NCBI GenBank assembly: GCA_028873815.1
Contig: JAPPNN010000021.1
Span: 62,001 to 126,000, forward strand
Reading direction: 5' to 3'
Length of the DNA: 64,000 bases
Source of the DNA: Gemmatimonadota bacterium
Lineage (GTDB): Bacteria; Gemmatimonadota; Gemmatimonadetes; Longimicrobiales; Gaopeijiaceae
Shown here: piece after piece, positions 33,108 through 42,796 of the stretch
Layout of the letters: each line of letters starts with the position of its first letter
Position numbering within the stretch: the stretch's first letter is position 1
Program-made: the position numbers and the translations under genes
The notes under the pieces: generated by a model
What the model was told of the DNA's origin: nothing
What the model saw: the letters and a program-made list of their open reading frames with translations, nothing else
The model's database searches: none

Positions 33108-35594
33108 TCAACTCACCGGCCGCGGCCGCTTTTTCAGCACGAACAGGCCCTCCTGCATGCTGGTCACGATCACGGTGCCGCTCTCGAAGAACGGGTAGTT
33201 GCTCCATGCGCCGCCGAAGCCGGGGCCCTCGTAGTACGGCGCGGTGTCGAAGGCGGCGACCTCGCGCGGGTTCTCGGGGTCGGAGATGTCGAGCACGTGC
33301 AGGCCGTAGAGGTAGTTGGCCTGGTACATGAAGCCGTCCTTGATGTACAGGTTGTGGGCGCTGGCGGGCTGGGAACCCATGAACTCCCTGATGAGGACGG
33401 GGTCCTCGATGTCGCTGAGGTCCCAGATCAGCGTGCGCGTGGTCTCGACGTTGCCCGCGATGACGTCGGCCTCGTCGTCCTGGAAGAAGTAGCGCTGGTC
33501 GGGGGTGAGCCAGCCCTGGTGGATGTAGGCCGGATTGGGGGAGGAGGCGCTCGACACCTCGACCGGGTTGTCCTTGTCCGTGACGTCGGAGATCTGGAAG
33601 ACGCGGCCGTTCGAGTTCAGGCAGAGCTCGCGGCCGTGATAGCGCTCGTCGGGACCGTCGTAGACGACGCACTGCGAATCGTGGATCCCGTCGGACGAGC
33701 CGCAGCCGACGAACCGGGGATTCTTCGGATCCTGGATGTTGATCATGTGCAGACCGCCACCGCACGCCTCGCCGCCGGCCCCGCTGCCCACCGCGTAGGC
33801 GAAGCCGGTCTCCTCGTTGATGACGATGTTGTGCGAGCTCGCGATCTCGGTGTAGTGCACGTCCGGTTCGAACAGCGCGGGCATGTCGGCGGGCGAGATG
33901 TCGCGGAGCCGCGTGAGGTCGAAGACCTGCATGCCGTGCTCCCCCGCCCCGTCGGCCACGATGAAGGCATGGTCCATGTACGTTTTGATGTCCCGCCAGA
34001 GCTGCGACGGCGGGGTGTCGGGCGTCTTGGGCAGGTCGCCCACCAGCACGGGGTTGGTCGGGTCGGTGACGTCGATGAACGACGTGCCGTCGTTACGTCC
34101 CACCAGCGCATACTCCCGTCCCGTCTCCGGGTCGGTCCAGCCCCAGTTGTCGTTGGCGCGCACGCCGCGCGCGCTGCCCTCGGCCCTCAGCAGCGAGGGT
34201 GGGATGTATGCGAGCAGTTCGACCTCTTCGCAGTCGAAGGGACCGACCTGGCCGTCGGTGCAGCGGCGCTCCTGGCCGACCATCGCCCCCATGGCGTCGG
34301 GCGCGCTGACGAGCATGCCCGCGTCGTCCCAGCCGTCGCCGCCGCGTGCGAAGACGTGGACCGAGCCCGCCTGGTGATGCATGCCGGGCGCGCCGACCGC
34401 CACGACGTCCGCGTCCGCGACGACCAGGCCGCCGAAGCGGTCGCTCTCGACCGTCTCCGCGCTGGGGAGCTGGATGCGGCGCGGCGTGGAGGGCAGCGAG
34501 CCGTCTCCCGCGGCCGCGTAGACGAAGACGGAACCGGTCTCGTAGCCGCGCGTGGTGGGCGCGCCGACCCACACGTCGCCCGCAGCGAAGGCCACGGCCG
34601 CGCCGAAGCGGTCGCCGCTCTCGCCGTCGCCGAAGGTGAGCCGTCCGTCGCCGGGGACCCACCGGGTGAGGTCGGCGTTCCAGGAATGCGTGTAGACGGC
34701 GCCACGGCTGTCGTCCGTTCCGGGCGCCCCGATCAGCACCCTGTCACCGGAGGCCGCGAGAGCCGACCCGTAGTTCGCGTTGGCCTCGGGGGCCGCGTCG
34801 AGGGCGCCGGCCTCTTCCCAACCCCCTGCCCCAAGGCGGTAATGATACACGCGGCCCGCGGCCTCCAGGCCCTCGAGGTCGCTGGTGGGGGCATCCCACC
34901 GGGGTGCGCCGATCAGCGCGCCGTGGGTGGTCATGACGATCGCCGAACCGAACCCATCGCCGCTCGTGCCGTCGCCGGGCTGGAGGACGCCGCGCTGCAC
35001 CCAGTCGCCGGATGCGTCTCGCTGATAGGTGTAGACGGCACCCTGGGCCGGGGCTTCCGCCGGCTGGCCGGGACGGCCGCGGGGGGCCGAAGCGGTGCCG
35101 GGAACCCCGACCAGGAGCCAGTCGCCGTCCGCGGCCAGGCTGAGGCCGAAATCCGTGCCGCAGAGTCCGTCGAAGCGGCATTCCGGGGACTGTCCGGCGA
35201 TCTCCTCGTCGTCGATCGTGCCCGCGGCTGTCCACGCGCCGCCTTCACCGCGCTCGAAGACGTGGAGCGGGCCGCCGCGCTGGCCGATGAACAGCGTGTT
35301 GCCGGTCCTGGCTAGGAGCGTGCCGAAGCCGTCCGCGCGTTCGGAATCGGGAGCCAGCAGCATGGAGGCTTCGCGCCAGGTGCCGCCGGACTCGCGGTAC
35401 ACGTACACGGCGCCCGGCCGGAAACTGGTCGTGGGCTCGGCGATGAGGATCTCGTCGCCGTCGATCACGACCGCGTGGCCGAAGGCACCGGACTGCGCGG
35501 CGAGCGGGGAGGCGGGGAGCGCGGCCGATACAGCGGATGCGGCGGCCACGAGGGTGAGCCCCGCGAGGAGGCGGGCGGTGTATGCGCGGATCAT
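33108..35594 (-). CDS. choice-of-anchor B family protein with FG-GAP repeats
   Basis: Exported protein of 828 residues (Sec signal ending near SPLAAQ). The first half has FG-GAP-type repeats (SGAFGHAVVIDGDEILIAEP, GDWLLVGVPG, DRVLIGAPGTDDSRGAVY); the second half is the choice-of-anchor B/LVIVD region (SFIDVTDPTNPVLVGDLP, SHNIVINEETGFAYAVGS, DSQCVVYDGPDERY, HQGWLTPDQRYFFQDDE, VLDISDPENPREVAAF). It is a paralogue of 36643-39162 and the last gene of a four-gene operon. ATG 35594 starts the signal peptide; the frame is open further but overlaps the hydrolase gene. These proteins are thought to be secreted or surface-displayed; function unproven. Confidence 0.87.
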   Translation of the reverse strand: MIRAYTARLLAGLTLVAAASAVSAALPASPLAAQSGAFGHAVVIDGDEILIAEPTTSFRPGAVYVYRESGGTWREASMLLAPDSERADGFGTLLARTGNTLFIGQRGGPLHVFERGEGGAWTAAGTIDDEEIAGQSPECRFDGLCGTDFGLSLAADGDWLLVGVPGTASAPRGRPGQPAEAPAQGAVYTYQRDASGDWVQRGVLQPGDGTSGDGFGSAIVMTTHGALIGAPRWDAPTSDLEGLEAAGRVYHYRLGAGGWEEAGALDAAPEANANYGSALAASGDRVLIGAPGTDDSRGAVYTHSWNADLTRWVPGDGRLTFGDGESGDRFGAAVAFAAGDVWVGAPTTRGYETGSVFVYAAAGDGSLPSTPRRIQLPSAETVESDRFGGLVVADADVVAVGAPGMHHQAGSVHVFARGGDGWDDAGMLVSAPDAMGAMVGQERRCTDGQVGPFDCEEVELLAYIPPSLLRAEGSARGVRANDNWGWTDPETGREYALVGRNDGTSFIDVTDPTNPVLVGDLPKTPDTPPSQLWRDIKTYMDHAFIVADGAGEHGMQVFDLTRLRDISPADMPALFEPDVHYTEIASSHNIVINEETGFAYAVGSGAGGEACGGGLHMINIQDPKNPRFVGCGSSDGIHDSQCVVYDGPDERYHGRELCLNSNGRVFQISDVTDKDNPVEVSSASSPNPAYIHQGWLTPDQRYFFQDDEADVIAGNVETTRTLIWDLSDIEDPVLIREFMGSQPASAHNLYIKDGFMYQANYLYGLHVLDISDPENPREVAAFDTAPYYEGPGFGGAWSNYPFFESGTVIVTSMQEGLFVLKKRPRPVS

Positions 35595-35629
35595 GTTGGT
35601 GTCTCCGACAAGCGTTGGGATCGTGTTTG

Positions 35630-36628
35630 TTATCGTGCGAGGATTTCGGCGGCGCGCGGGGCCATGAGCGCGTTGCTGTGGCCTGCGCCGGGAACGGTGT
35701 CGAGGGCCCAGCCGAAGTCGACCCCGAGGGCCTCGGCCGCGGACTGGGCGGCGGCATAAAAGGTGTGGCCGCGGGTGAAACGATGTGGGCCTTGAAGCAT
35801 GGCCTCGGGGGTGCGGCGGAGGTTGCCGGCGGTGGTGACGGTGTCGGCGTCGCCGAGCAGCACCGTGACGGGAAGCTGGAGGAAGCCGGCCAGTCCGGCC
35901 GCGTCGAAGCCGGAGTCGCCGAGGCCATAGGGCCATGCGACGCTCTCATCGGGCATGGTGTACCAGCCGGCGTTGGCCGCGACCGCGCGTTCGACGGGTG
36001 CGTCGGGGCGGGTCATCAGGAGGCGGTGCACGAACTGGCTGCCCGCGGAGTGTCCGAAGATCCGGAAGGTCGTGCGGGTGCTACCGGTAGCGGCGCGGAC
36101 GGCGTCGAAGAGGTGCTCGATGGCGGCGAAGCTCCAGGCGGACTCGGGGTTGCGGGTGGCGGACCCGGCGGCGGCCTGGTCGGCACCGGCGTCGGCGGGC
36201 CGGTCGGCATTGGGGGTGGTCTCCGCGTCCGGATCCGGGAACACGTTCCCCAGGTTGTACCACTGGCTGCCGGGGTAGTTGTCGGCGTCGAACTCGGGCA
36301 CGACGAGCAGGAAGCCGTGGGCGATGGCATGCTCCTCCCAGTCGTCGAAGTACCGCTGGCCGGTCCTGGAAGCCCCGTGCATCACGAAGACGATGGGCGT
36401 CTCGGGGGTGTAGCCGTCGGGCATGTGGTAGCGCACGGTGATCGGGCGGTCAGCGTTGCCGCGGGCGTCGTGGAAGGTGAACTGGCCGGAGCCCGATTGG
36501 AGGGCGGGGACGCCAGGCGCGGCCTCGGCCGCCGGATTCGAGTCGGCAGCATCCCTCTCGCCGCACCCGCTGCAGCCCACCGCCAGGATCAGCGCTGCCG
36601 GCAGTGCCCGCCTCCGGCGCTCTCTCAT
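35630..36628 (-). CDS. exported alpha/beta hydrolase (polyhydroxybutyrate-depolymerase/feruloyl-esterase-like)
   Basis: Lipoprotein or secreted hydrolase of 332 residues (signal ending LAVGCSGC). The alpha/beta hydrolase fold is visible: PIVFVMHGASRTGQRYFDDW (oxyanion strand), nucleophile elbow FGHSAGSQFVHRLL (Ser), the LLGDADTVTT acidic region and a C-terminal GAGHSN (His). This layout is that of the LpqC/PHB depolymerase-type esterases, so a short-chain ester or polyester is a likely substrate. ATG 36628 is preceded by GGAGGAGGAG at a four-base spacing. Third gene of the operon, lying between two choice-of-anchor B genes with gaps of 14 and 35 bases. Confidence 0.83.
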   Translation of the reverse strand: MRERRRRALPAALILAVGCSGCGERDAADSNPAAEAAPGVPALQSGSGQFTFHDARGNADRPITVRYHMPDGYTPETPIVFVMHGASRTGQRYFDDWEEHAIAHGFLLVVPEFDADNYPGSQWYNLGNVFPDPDAETTPNADRPADAGADQAAAGSATRNPESAWSFAAIEHLFDAVRAATGSTRTTFRIFGHSAGSQFVHRLLMTRPDAPVERAVAANAGWYTMPDESVAWPYGLGDSGFDAAGLAGFLQLPVTVLLGDADTVTTAGNLRRTPEAMLQGPHRFTRGHTFYAAAQSAAEALGVDFGWALDTVPGAGHSNALMAPRAAEILAR

Positions 36629-36642
36629 CCGACTCCTCCTCC

Positions 36643-39162
36643 TCAACTTACCGGCCTATCCCGCCTCTTCAGTACGAACAGCCCCTCCTGGAGACTCGTC
36701 ACGATCACGGTTCCGCTCTCGAAGAACGGATACGTGCTCCAGGCCCCGCTGAACCCCGGGCCTTCGTGGTGCGGCGAGGTGTCGAAGTAGCCGACCTCGC
36801 GGGGGTTGACCGGGTCGGAGATGTCGAGCACGTGCAGCCCGTAGCGGTAGTTGGCCTGATAGGCGTAGCCGTCCTTCAGGTAGAGGTTGTGGGCGCTGGC
36901 GGGCATCGACCCCATGAATTCGCGGATGAGAATGGGCTCTTCCAGATCGGTGAGGTCCCAGATCAGGGTGCGCGTGGTTTCCACGGCACCGCGGATCACG
37001 TCGCTCTCGTCGTCCTGGTAGAAGTAGCGGTGGTCGGGGGTGAGCCAGCCCTGGTGGATGTAGGCGGCGTTGGGGGACGAGGCGCGGGCGACCGCGACCG
37101 GGTTGTCCTTGTCGGTGACGTCCGAGATCTCGAAGAAGGCGCCATTCGAGTTGAGGCAGAGTTCGTGGCCCGTGTAGCGCTCGTCGGGGCCGTCGTAGGT
37201 GACGCACTGCGAGTCGTGGGTGCCGCGCTCGTGGGTGGCACACCCGACGAACACCGGGTTCTTCGGGTCACGGATGTCCATCATGTGGAGGCCGCCGCCG
37301 CAGGACTCGCCGCCGCCGCGGTTGCCGACCGCGTACGCAAAGCCGCTCTCTTCGTTGATGACGATGTTGTGCGAGCTCGCGATGCCGCGGTAGTGCGTGT
37401 CGGGCTCGAAGAGGGCGGGCATGTCGCCCGGCGGGACGTCGCGCAGACGGGCCAGGTCGAACACCTGCATGCCGTGTTCGCCGGCTCCGTCGGCGACGAT
37501 GTAGGCGTGGTCCCTGTAGGTCTTGATGTCGCGCCAGAGTTGCGACGGCGGGGTTCCCCACGGCTTGGGCAGGTCACCGACCAGCACCGGGTTGGAGGGG
37601 TCGGTGATGTCGATGAAGGAGGTGCCGTCGTTGCGTCCCACCAGCGCATACTCCTGGCCGGTGACGGGATCGGTCCAGCCCCAGTTGTCGTTGGTGCGCA
37701 CGCCGCGGGCGCGGACGCCGGCCCGCAGGATCGAGTTGGGGATGAAGGACAGCAGCTCGACCTCGGCGCAGTCGAAGGGGCCGACCGCGCCGTCGCTGCA
37801 GCGCCGTTCCTCGCCGAGGAGCGCGCCCAGCGCGTCGGGGGCGCTGACGAGCATGCCGGCGTCGCGCCAGCCGGGAACGGGCGCGGCCGTTGGGGGGTCG
37901 GTGGGGGCGGTGCGGTCGCCCGGGGCTGGCCCGTCGCCGCGTTCGTAGAGGTGGACCGAGCCGGACTGGTGGTGCATGCCGGGCGCGCCGATCGCGACAA
38001 CGTCGGCGGTCGCGACGAGCAGGCCGCCGAAGCGGTCCTGTTCGACGGTCGCCTCCTGGGGCAGCTGGATGCGGTGGGGTGAGGCGGCGGTGGCGGCGCC
38101 TTCGTACACGTAGACGGAGCCGGTCTCGTAGCCGCGCAGGGTGGGAGCCCCGACCCAGATGTCGCCACCGGCCGAGGCCAGCGCGGCGCCGAAGCGGTCG
38201 CCGCTCTCGCCGTTCGGGAGTGCCAGCGTGTTTGCCTCGGGCGTCCACCGCGCGAGGTCGTCGCTCCAGGAATGGGTGAAGACGGCCCCACGGCTGTCGT
38301 TGGCGCCGGGCGCGCCGACCAGGACCCTTCCCTCGGCGGCCGCGAGTGCCGACCCGAAGTTGGCGTTTGCCTCGGGGGCTGCGTCGAGGGCGCCGACCTC
38401 TTCCCAACTTGCCTCTCCCAAGCGGAAATGATAGACGCGGCCTGCGTTCTCGAGGCCTGAAGCGTCGCTCGCGGGGGCGGTCCACCGGGGCGCGCCGATC
38501 AGCGCTCCATGAGGAGTGAGAAGAATCGCGGTGCCGAATCCGTCCCCGGGCATGCCGTCGGCGGGCTGGAGGGTGGTGCGCTGGATCCACTGGCCGGAAG
38601 CGTTGCGTTCGTAGGCATGGACCGCGCCCGGGCCTTGCGGGGCCTCGGGCTCGTTGCCCTGACGTCTGCGGGCATCGGGGGCCGCGCCCGGAGCGCCCAC
38701 GAGCAGCCAGTCGCCCGCTGACGCCAGCACCAGGCCGAAGTCGGTCCCACAATAGCCGTATTGGCCGCAACCAGGATCGAGGCCGGCGACCCCGTCGCCT
38801 GCGACCGTGCCCGCCGGCTGCCAGAATCCGCCGTCCGCGGCGCGCTCGAAGACGTGCAGAGGGCCGTTGCGCTGTCCGACGAAGAGGGTGTTGCCGTTCT
38901 TTGCCAGCACGGTGGCGAAGCCGTCGGCCCGCTCGGAGTCCGGGGCGCGCAGAAGGGCGGATTCCCGCCACTCGCCGTCCGACTTCTCGTAGATATAGAC
39001 GGCGCCGGAGCGGAAGTTGGGGTTGGGTTCGGCGATGAAGATCTCGTCGCCGTCGATCACGACCGAGTTGCCGAAGGACGGGGATTGGGCCGCGAGAGAC
39101 GAAGTGGGCAGGCCCAGGATGGCGAGGAACGCGAACAGGTTCCTGGTCGACTTGCGGATCAT
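36643..39162 (-). CDS. choice-of-anchor B family protein with FG-GAP repeats
   Basis: Exported protein of 839 residues (Sec signal ending near TSSLAAQ). Same plan as 33108-35594: FG-GAP-type first half (SFGNSVVIDGDEIFIAEP, GDWLLVGAPG) and choice-of-anchor B/LVIVD second half (SFIDITDPSNPVLVGDLP, SHNIVINEESGFAYAVGN, DSQCVTYDGPDERYTGHE, VLDISDPVNPREVGYF). A Pro/Gly/Ala-rich insert near the middle is absent from the paralogue. ATG 39162 has AGGAG seven bases upstream and is preferred to GTG 39183. It lies 27 bases downstream of the amidohydrolase gene. Confidence 0.87.
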   Translation of the reverse strand: MIRKSTRNLFAFLAILGLPTSSLAAQSPSFGNSVVIDGDEIFIAEPNPNFRSGAVYIYEKSDGEWRESALLRAPDSERADGFATVLAKNGNTLFVGQRNGPLHVFERAADGGFWQPAGTVAGDGVAGLDPGCGQYGYCGTDFGLVLASAGDWLLVGAPGAAPDARRRQGNEPEAPQGPGAVHAYERNASGQWIQRTTLQPADGMPGDGFGTAILLTPHGALIGAPRWTAPASDASGLENAGRVYHFRLGEASWEEVGALDAAPEANANFGSALAAAEGRVLVGAPGANDSRGAVFTHSWSDDLARWTPEANTLALPNGESGDRFGAALASAGGDIWVGAPTLRGYETGSVYVYEGAATAASPHRIQLPQEATVEQDRFGGLLVATADVVAIGAPGMHHQSGSVHLYERGDGPAPGDRTAPTDPPTAAPVPGWRDAGMLVSAPDALGALLGEERRCSDGAVGPFDCAEVELLSFIPNSILRAGVRARGVRTNDNWGWTDPVTGQEYALVGRNDGTSFIDITDPSNPVLVGDLPKPWGTPPSQLWRDIKTYRDHAYIVADGAGEHGMQVFDLARLRDVPPGDMPALFEPDTHYRGIASSHNIVINEESGFAYAVGNRGGGESCGGGLHMMDIRDPKNPVFVGCATHERGTHDSQCVTYDGPDERYTGHELCLNSNGAFFEISDVTDKDNPVAVARASSPNAAYIHQGWLTPDHRYFYQDDESDVIRGAVETTRTLIWDLTDLEEPILIREFMGSMPASAHNLYLKDGYAYQANYRYGLHVLDISDPVNPREVGYFDTSPHHEGPGFSGAWSTYPFFESGTVIVTSLQEGLFVLKRRDRPVS

Positions 39163-39189
39163 GATGTTCTCCTGTTTGTTCACGGGCCG

Positions 39190-42100
39190 CTAGCGGTTGA
39201 CGGGCCGCGGACCGGACCTCCAGACCTCTTCGTGGATCCACGGGCGTGCGCCGTAGGGCCGCTCGGTGGGCCAGAGTTCGTCGAGGGTCATTCCGTCGTA
39301 GACGATGCCGCCCTTCATGACGAGCATGATGTCCGTCGTATTGCGGATGTTGTCGAGGGGATTGGAATTGAGGATCATCAGGTCCGCGAGCTTGCCCGGC
39401 GTGAGCGTGCCCAGGTCTTCCGAGGCGCCGAGGAAGTAGGCCCCTTCGACGCTGGCAAGCTCCAGCGCACCCATCGGCCCCATCGCGGATTCCGCGATCC
39501 AGACCTCCCAGTGAGACGCAAGGCCATGCTGCTGACCGTGCGCGCCAATGGCTCCATGGGCACCCTCGGCCATCCAGTCCGCCAGTATCTGGGCCAGCAT
39601 CGGGTAGCTGTAGTCGGTGAAGGGACGCTGGAAAACGCGGCGGGCGTGCGGCACGAGCTGCTTCCACGGCATCCACAGGCGGAGCTTCTCGTCCCGCCAG
39701 ACCTCGGTCTCCTGGAAGAACCACTCGTCGTTCCAGGGCCCCGGTCCGCCGACCACGAACGTGGGCGAGTAGACGGTCTCTGCCCGCCCGAAGAAGCGGG
39801 CCGCGTCCGAGTACATCGGCACGTAGCTGATCGGGTGCTCCCAAGCGGTCTGGCCGTCCATGATCATGCCCATGTTGTACGCCAGGTCGCTCCCCTCCGA
39901 CGTCACCATGAGGCCGCGGTCGCGCGCGATATCGGACACCCACTGGCGCTGGTCGCGGCGCGGCTGCATGTACTGCTTGAGCGACACCGCACCCCACGAC
40001 TGGAGCCGCGCGATGTTGTCCTCGGTGACCTCGTAGCTGGTAAGCTCGTTCTGGCGGACCGCATCGCCGCGGTAAAGCGGGTCGCCCGTCGTGTAGGTGC
40101 GGGGCCCGACGAGTACTCCAGCCTCGATCATCTGTGCGGCCGGGAAGACGTCCTGCGACCACTGGGAATTGTCGAGGTTGCTGGTGACGCCGTAGGCCAG
40201 CGCGACGGCCATCTCGAAGGCGTTGGGCGGGATGATCCCCCGGTACTCGCGGAAGAAGTGCGAGTGCATGTCGATGAAGCCGGGGATCACGGTCTTGCCG
40301 GTGCCGTCGATGGTGTGATCGGCTCCGGCCGCGTCGCATTCGGCCATTGCCCCGACGCAGGTGATCCTGCCATCCGTGGCGATAAGCGTGCCGTTCTCGA
40401 TGACCTGCCGGTTCTCGAGGGTGATGATGCGGGCGCCCGTGATGGCGACCGTGCCCATGCCGAGCGAGCCGCGGGGGACTTCGAGCGCGATCTGGAAGGT
40501 GTCGGTGGTCTCGGACGCGACGTCGTGCGTGTAGTAGCTCGCCGCACTCCCGAACTCGACCGTGTTGGCGTCGCGCCACCCGGGGAAGATGCCGCCCCGC
40601 CGGCTGAGTTGCCGCACGGGGAGCTTGCCGCCCTTCTTGGCGACCGCAACCGCGCCGCCGATCCCCGCCGCCCCGCTGGGAACCGGGACCAGGTACGCGT
40701 TGTCACCCTCGTTGAATGCGGCGTGGCGGCCGTCGGGGGAGATCATGACCTCGTCGGCCCAGGGGAGGACGAGGTGGGTGCGTGGGTCGGTGCCGTCGCG
40801 CGCGACCGAGCGCAGCCGCGTGGAGTCGCCCATCGTGCGGTAGAAGATGCGCCCGTCCGGGCCGAAAGCGCCCCGCACGAACTGGGTGCGGGTGGGCAGC
40901 GTGTTGCCCGGGACCCGGACGACGCGCTGGCCGGCGGACCCCATGCCCGCCTCGTCGCCGGTTTCGGCGCCGCCGCCCGGTCCGGCCGCCGGGAAGAGCA
41001 CCAGGTCGTACCATGGGTTGTGCGCCACCGAGCGGTAGCGGACCGTGGCCCCCGACCCCCGCGTCGCCAGGATCTCGGTGCCGTCCGGATTCCACTGGGT
41101 GTGGGCATACTCGCCGGGCTCGGCACTGACTTGCCGGGGGCTGCCGCCGTCGGCGCCGATGGTCATCACATGGCCGGTGCCGTTCTCGTCTACGGTCGTG
41201 TAGGCGATCGACCGGCTGTCGGGCGACCAGGACGGCGAGTACTCGAAGCGCTTTTCCGCGTCGGAGGTGAGACGGCGCGGCGTCCCGTCGGGCAGGTCCA
41301 TGATCCAGACGCGGCCCGCGGCGACAAAGGCGAGCCGCTCACCATCGGGCGAGCCGGTCGTCCAGCGCGTGAACGCGATGGGAACAGGACCATCGTCGAT
41401 GCGGAAGGCCTGGTACGCCTGCTCCGAGATCACTCGGTGGACTCGAGCGGTGAAGGGAATGGTCGAGACCTCGCCGCTGGCCACATCCAGTCGCCGCAGC
41501 TTCCCTCCCTGCGCGATCACGATCGACGCTCCGTCGGGCGCCCACGCGTAGCCGGGCAGCATGCGGATCGTCTTCATCCCCTCGGTCATGTCCTGCGCGA
41601 TCGGATCCATGACGATCCGCTCCGCACCCGTCTCCAGGTCGCGAACCCAGAGCGCGGTCCTGGGGCCGAACTCGTGGCCCTTCCACTCGATCGTGGCGTC
41701 GGGGAGACGGCGCGCGAAGGCGACGTGGCGACCGTCCGGGGAGATCTCACCCGCGAATCCGCCGCCGCCCGACAGTCTGTACTGCCGCGACGGCACGCCA
41801 CTGGTGACCTTCACCACTTCGCCCGTCGCCAGGTCCATGCGGCGCAGGTTCATGGTGCCTTGCAGAGCGTCGCGTACGAGCCGGTCGTCCAGCAGGGCGC
41901 CGTCGATATTGTCCAGCGCCCACGGGACGGTCTGCCCCGGTGTACGCACGTGGTAGAACACGTACCGCCCGTCTTCGGACACCGACGGCCACGACGCCGA
42001 CCCGTCGTCGTTCGACACGACCTCGACGCCCGTGCCGCCGTCCTGGTGGTACATCCAGATCCCGCCGCTCTGCGCCACCAGGATGTACTCGCCGTCGGCA

Positions 42101-42561
42101 GTCCACTCGGGCATCGTCACGCGGGTGTCCATGCTGGACTGTACCTGGCGCGGGTTCGACCCGTCCGCGTCCATCAACCAGAGGTTCGTCTGGCCACCAC
42201 GGTCCGAGATAAAGGCGATGCGCGTACCGTCGGGGGAGTACTTCGGATGGTAGTTGACCGCGACGCCGCTCTCCTGCGTGAGGCTTTCGGCCTGCCCGCC
42301 CTCCGCGGGGACGCGGTAGACGTGCGCGAGGAGATCGAAGACGATCCACCGTCCGTCGGGCGACATGTCCACCGACATCCACGTCCCCTCGTCGGTCTCG
42401 AAGTCGATTTCGCGGGTATCGCCCCGCGCGAGGGTGACGTCCCAGTCGGCGGCGTCGGAGCCGTCCGTTCCGTCCGCGTCCTGTGCGAGGGCGGGAGCGG
42501 GGAGGGCGGCGGTGGCGAGCAGGAGTGCTGGGAGAACGGTAGCCGAGAACGGGCGTGGCAT
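39190..42561 (-). CDS. amidohydrolase fused to a TolB-like PD40 propeller, exported
   Basis: Exported protein of 1123 residues (Sec signal ending near APALAQ). The first 650 or so residues are PD40/TolB-type repeats (SPDGRWIVFDLL, KYSPDGTRIAFISDRGG, SWSPDSRSIAYTT) forming a propeller. The C-terminal part is an amidohydrolase: TVAITGARIITLENRQVIENGTLIATDGRI, the metal-binding HxH in PGFIDMHSHFFREYRG, and LGTLTPGKLADLMILNSNPL at the end. The substrate class is an amide, urea or cyclic imide; such fusions are common in this kind of organism but uncharacterised. It heads a minus-strand operon with the two choice-of-anchor B proteins and the hydrolase, so the four products probably share a task outside the cytoplasm. 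Confidence 0.87.
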   Translation of the reverse strand: MPRPFSATVLPALLLATAALPAPALAQDADGTDGSDAADWDVTLARGDTREIDFETDEGTWMSVDMSPDGRWIVFDLLAHVYRVPAEGGQAESLTQESGVAVNYHPKYSPDGTRIAFISDRGGQTNLWLMDADGSNPRQVQSSMDTRVTMPEWTADGEYILVAQSGGIWMYHQDGGTGVEVVSNDDGSASWPSVSEDGRYVFYHVRTPGQTVPWALDNIDGALLDDRLVRDALQGTMNLRRMDLATGEVVKVTSGVPSRQYRLSGGGGFAGEISPDGRHVAFARRLPDATIEWKGHEFGPRTALWVRDLETGAERIVMDPIAQDMTEGMKTIRMLPGYAWAPDGASIVIAQGGKLRRLDVASGEVSTIPFTARVHRVISEQAYQAFRIDDGPVPIAFTRWTTGSPDGERLAFVAAGRVWIMDLPDGTPRRLTSDAEKRFEYSPSWSPDSRSIAYTTVDENGTGHVMTIGADGGSPRQVSAEPGEYAHTQWNPDGTEILATRGSGATVRYRSVAHNPWYDLVLFPAAGPGGGAETGDEAGMGSAGQRVVRVPGNTLPTRTQFVRGAFGPDGRIFYRTMGDSTRLRSVARDGTDPRTHLVLPWADEVMISPDGRHAAFNEGDNAYLVPVPSGAAGIGGAVAVAKKGGKLPVRQLSRRGGIFPGWRDANTVEFGSAASYYTHDVASETTDTFQIALEVPRGSLGMGTVAITGARIITLENRQVIENGTLIATDGRITCVGAMAECDAAGADHTIDGTGKTVIPGFIDMHSHFFREYRGIIPPNAFEMAVALAYGVTSNLDNSQWSQDVFPAAQMIEAGVLVGPRTYTTGDPLYRGDAVRQNELTSYEVTEDNIARLQSWGAVSLKQYMQPRRDQRQWVSDIARDRGLMVTSEGSDLAYNMGMIMDGQTAWEHPISYVPMYSDAARFFGRAETVYSPTFVVGGPGPWNDEWFFQETEVWRDEKLRLWMPWKQLVPHARRVFQRPFTDYSYPMLAQILADWMAEGAHGAIGAHGQQHGLASHWEVWIAESAMGPMGALELASVEGAYFLGASEDLGTLTPGKLADLMILNSNPLDNIRNTTDIMLVMKGGIVYDGMTLDELWPTERPYGARPWIHEEVWRSGPRPVNR

Positions 42562-42659
42562 GGTGACTCCGGCGTACGGGGAGCGCGTGCGGGACCGTCA
42601 GAATAGGGGGCAGCGCCGCGGTGGGCCACTGCACGGCACACGAGGGAACGCCAGGGAAG

Positions 42660-42732
42660 CTCCCGCGGCAGGACTCGAACCTGCGACCCGACGGTTAACA
42701 GCCGTCTGCTCTACCAGCTGAGCTACGCGGGA
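42660..42732 (-). tRNA. tRNA-Asn (anticodon GTT)
   Basis: The minus strand folds as a tRNA: acceptor TCCCGCG pairing with CGCGGGA, D-arm GCTCAGCTGGTAGAGC, anticodon stem GACGG/CCGTC around the loop with GTT, and T-arm CAGGTTCGAGTCCTG. The discriminator is G, as usual for tRNA-Asn. CCA is not encoded (CTT follows). It stands alone between the amidohydrolase operon and the YchF-like gene. Confidence 0.95.
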
Positions 42733-42796
42733 AAAGCGATGGAGCCACGGAAGATCGCCCGAGCAGGGTCCCCGAGTCAACTACAATTCGGGTCGA

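Noticed and set aside
37574-40579. Minus-strand frame of 1001 codons overlapping two choice-of-anchor/amidohydrolase genes in another frame
   Set aside because: It runs across the boundary of two well supported genes with no signature of its own and is Arg-rich shadow sequence.
38761-42606. Open frame of 1281 codons on the plus strand antisense to the amidohydrolase gene
   Set aside because: Composition is Arg/Gly/Val-rich as expected from the antisense of a GC-rich gene; the HxH amidohydrolase and PD40 repeats are on the minus strand.
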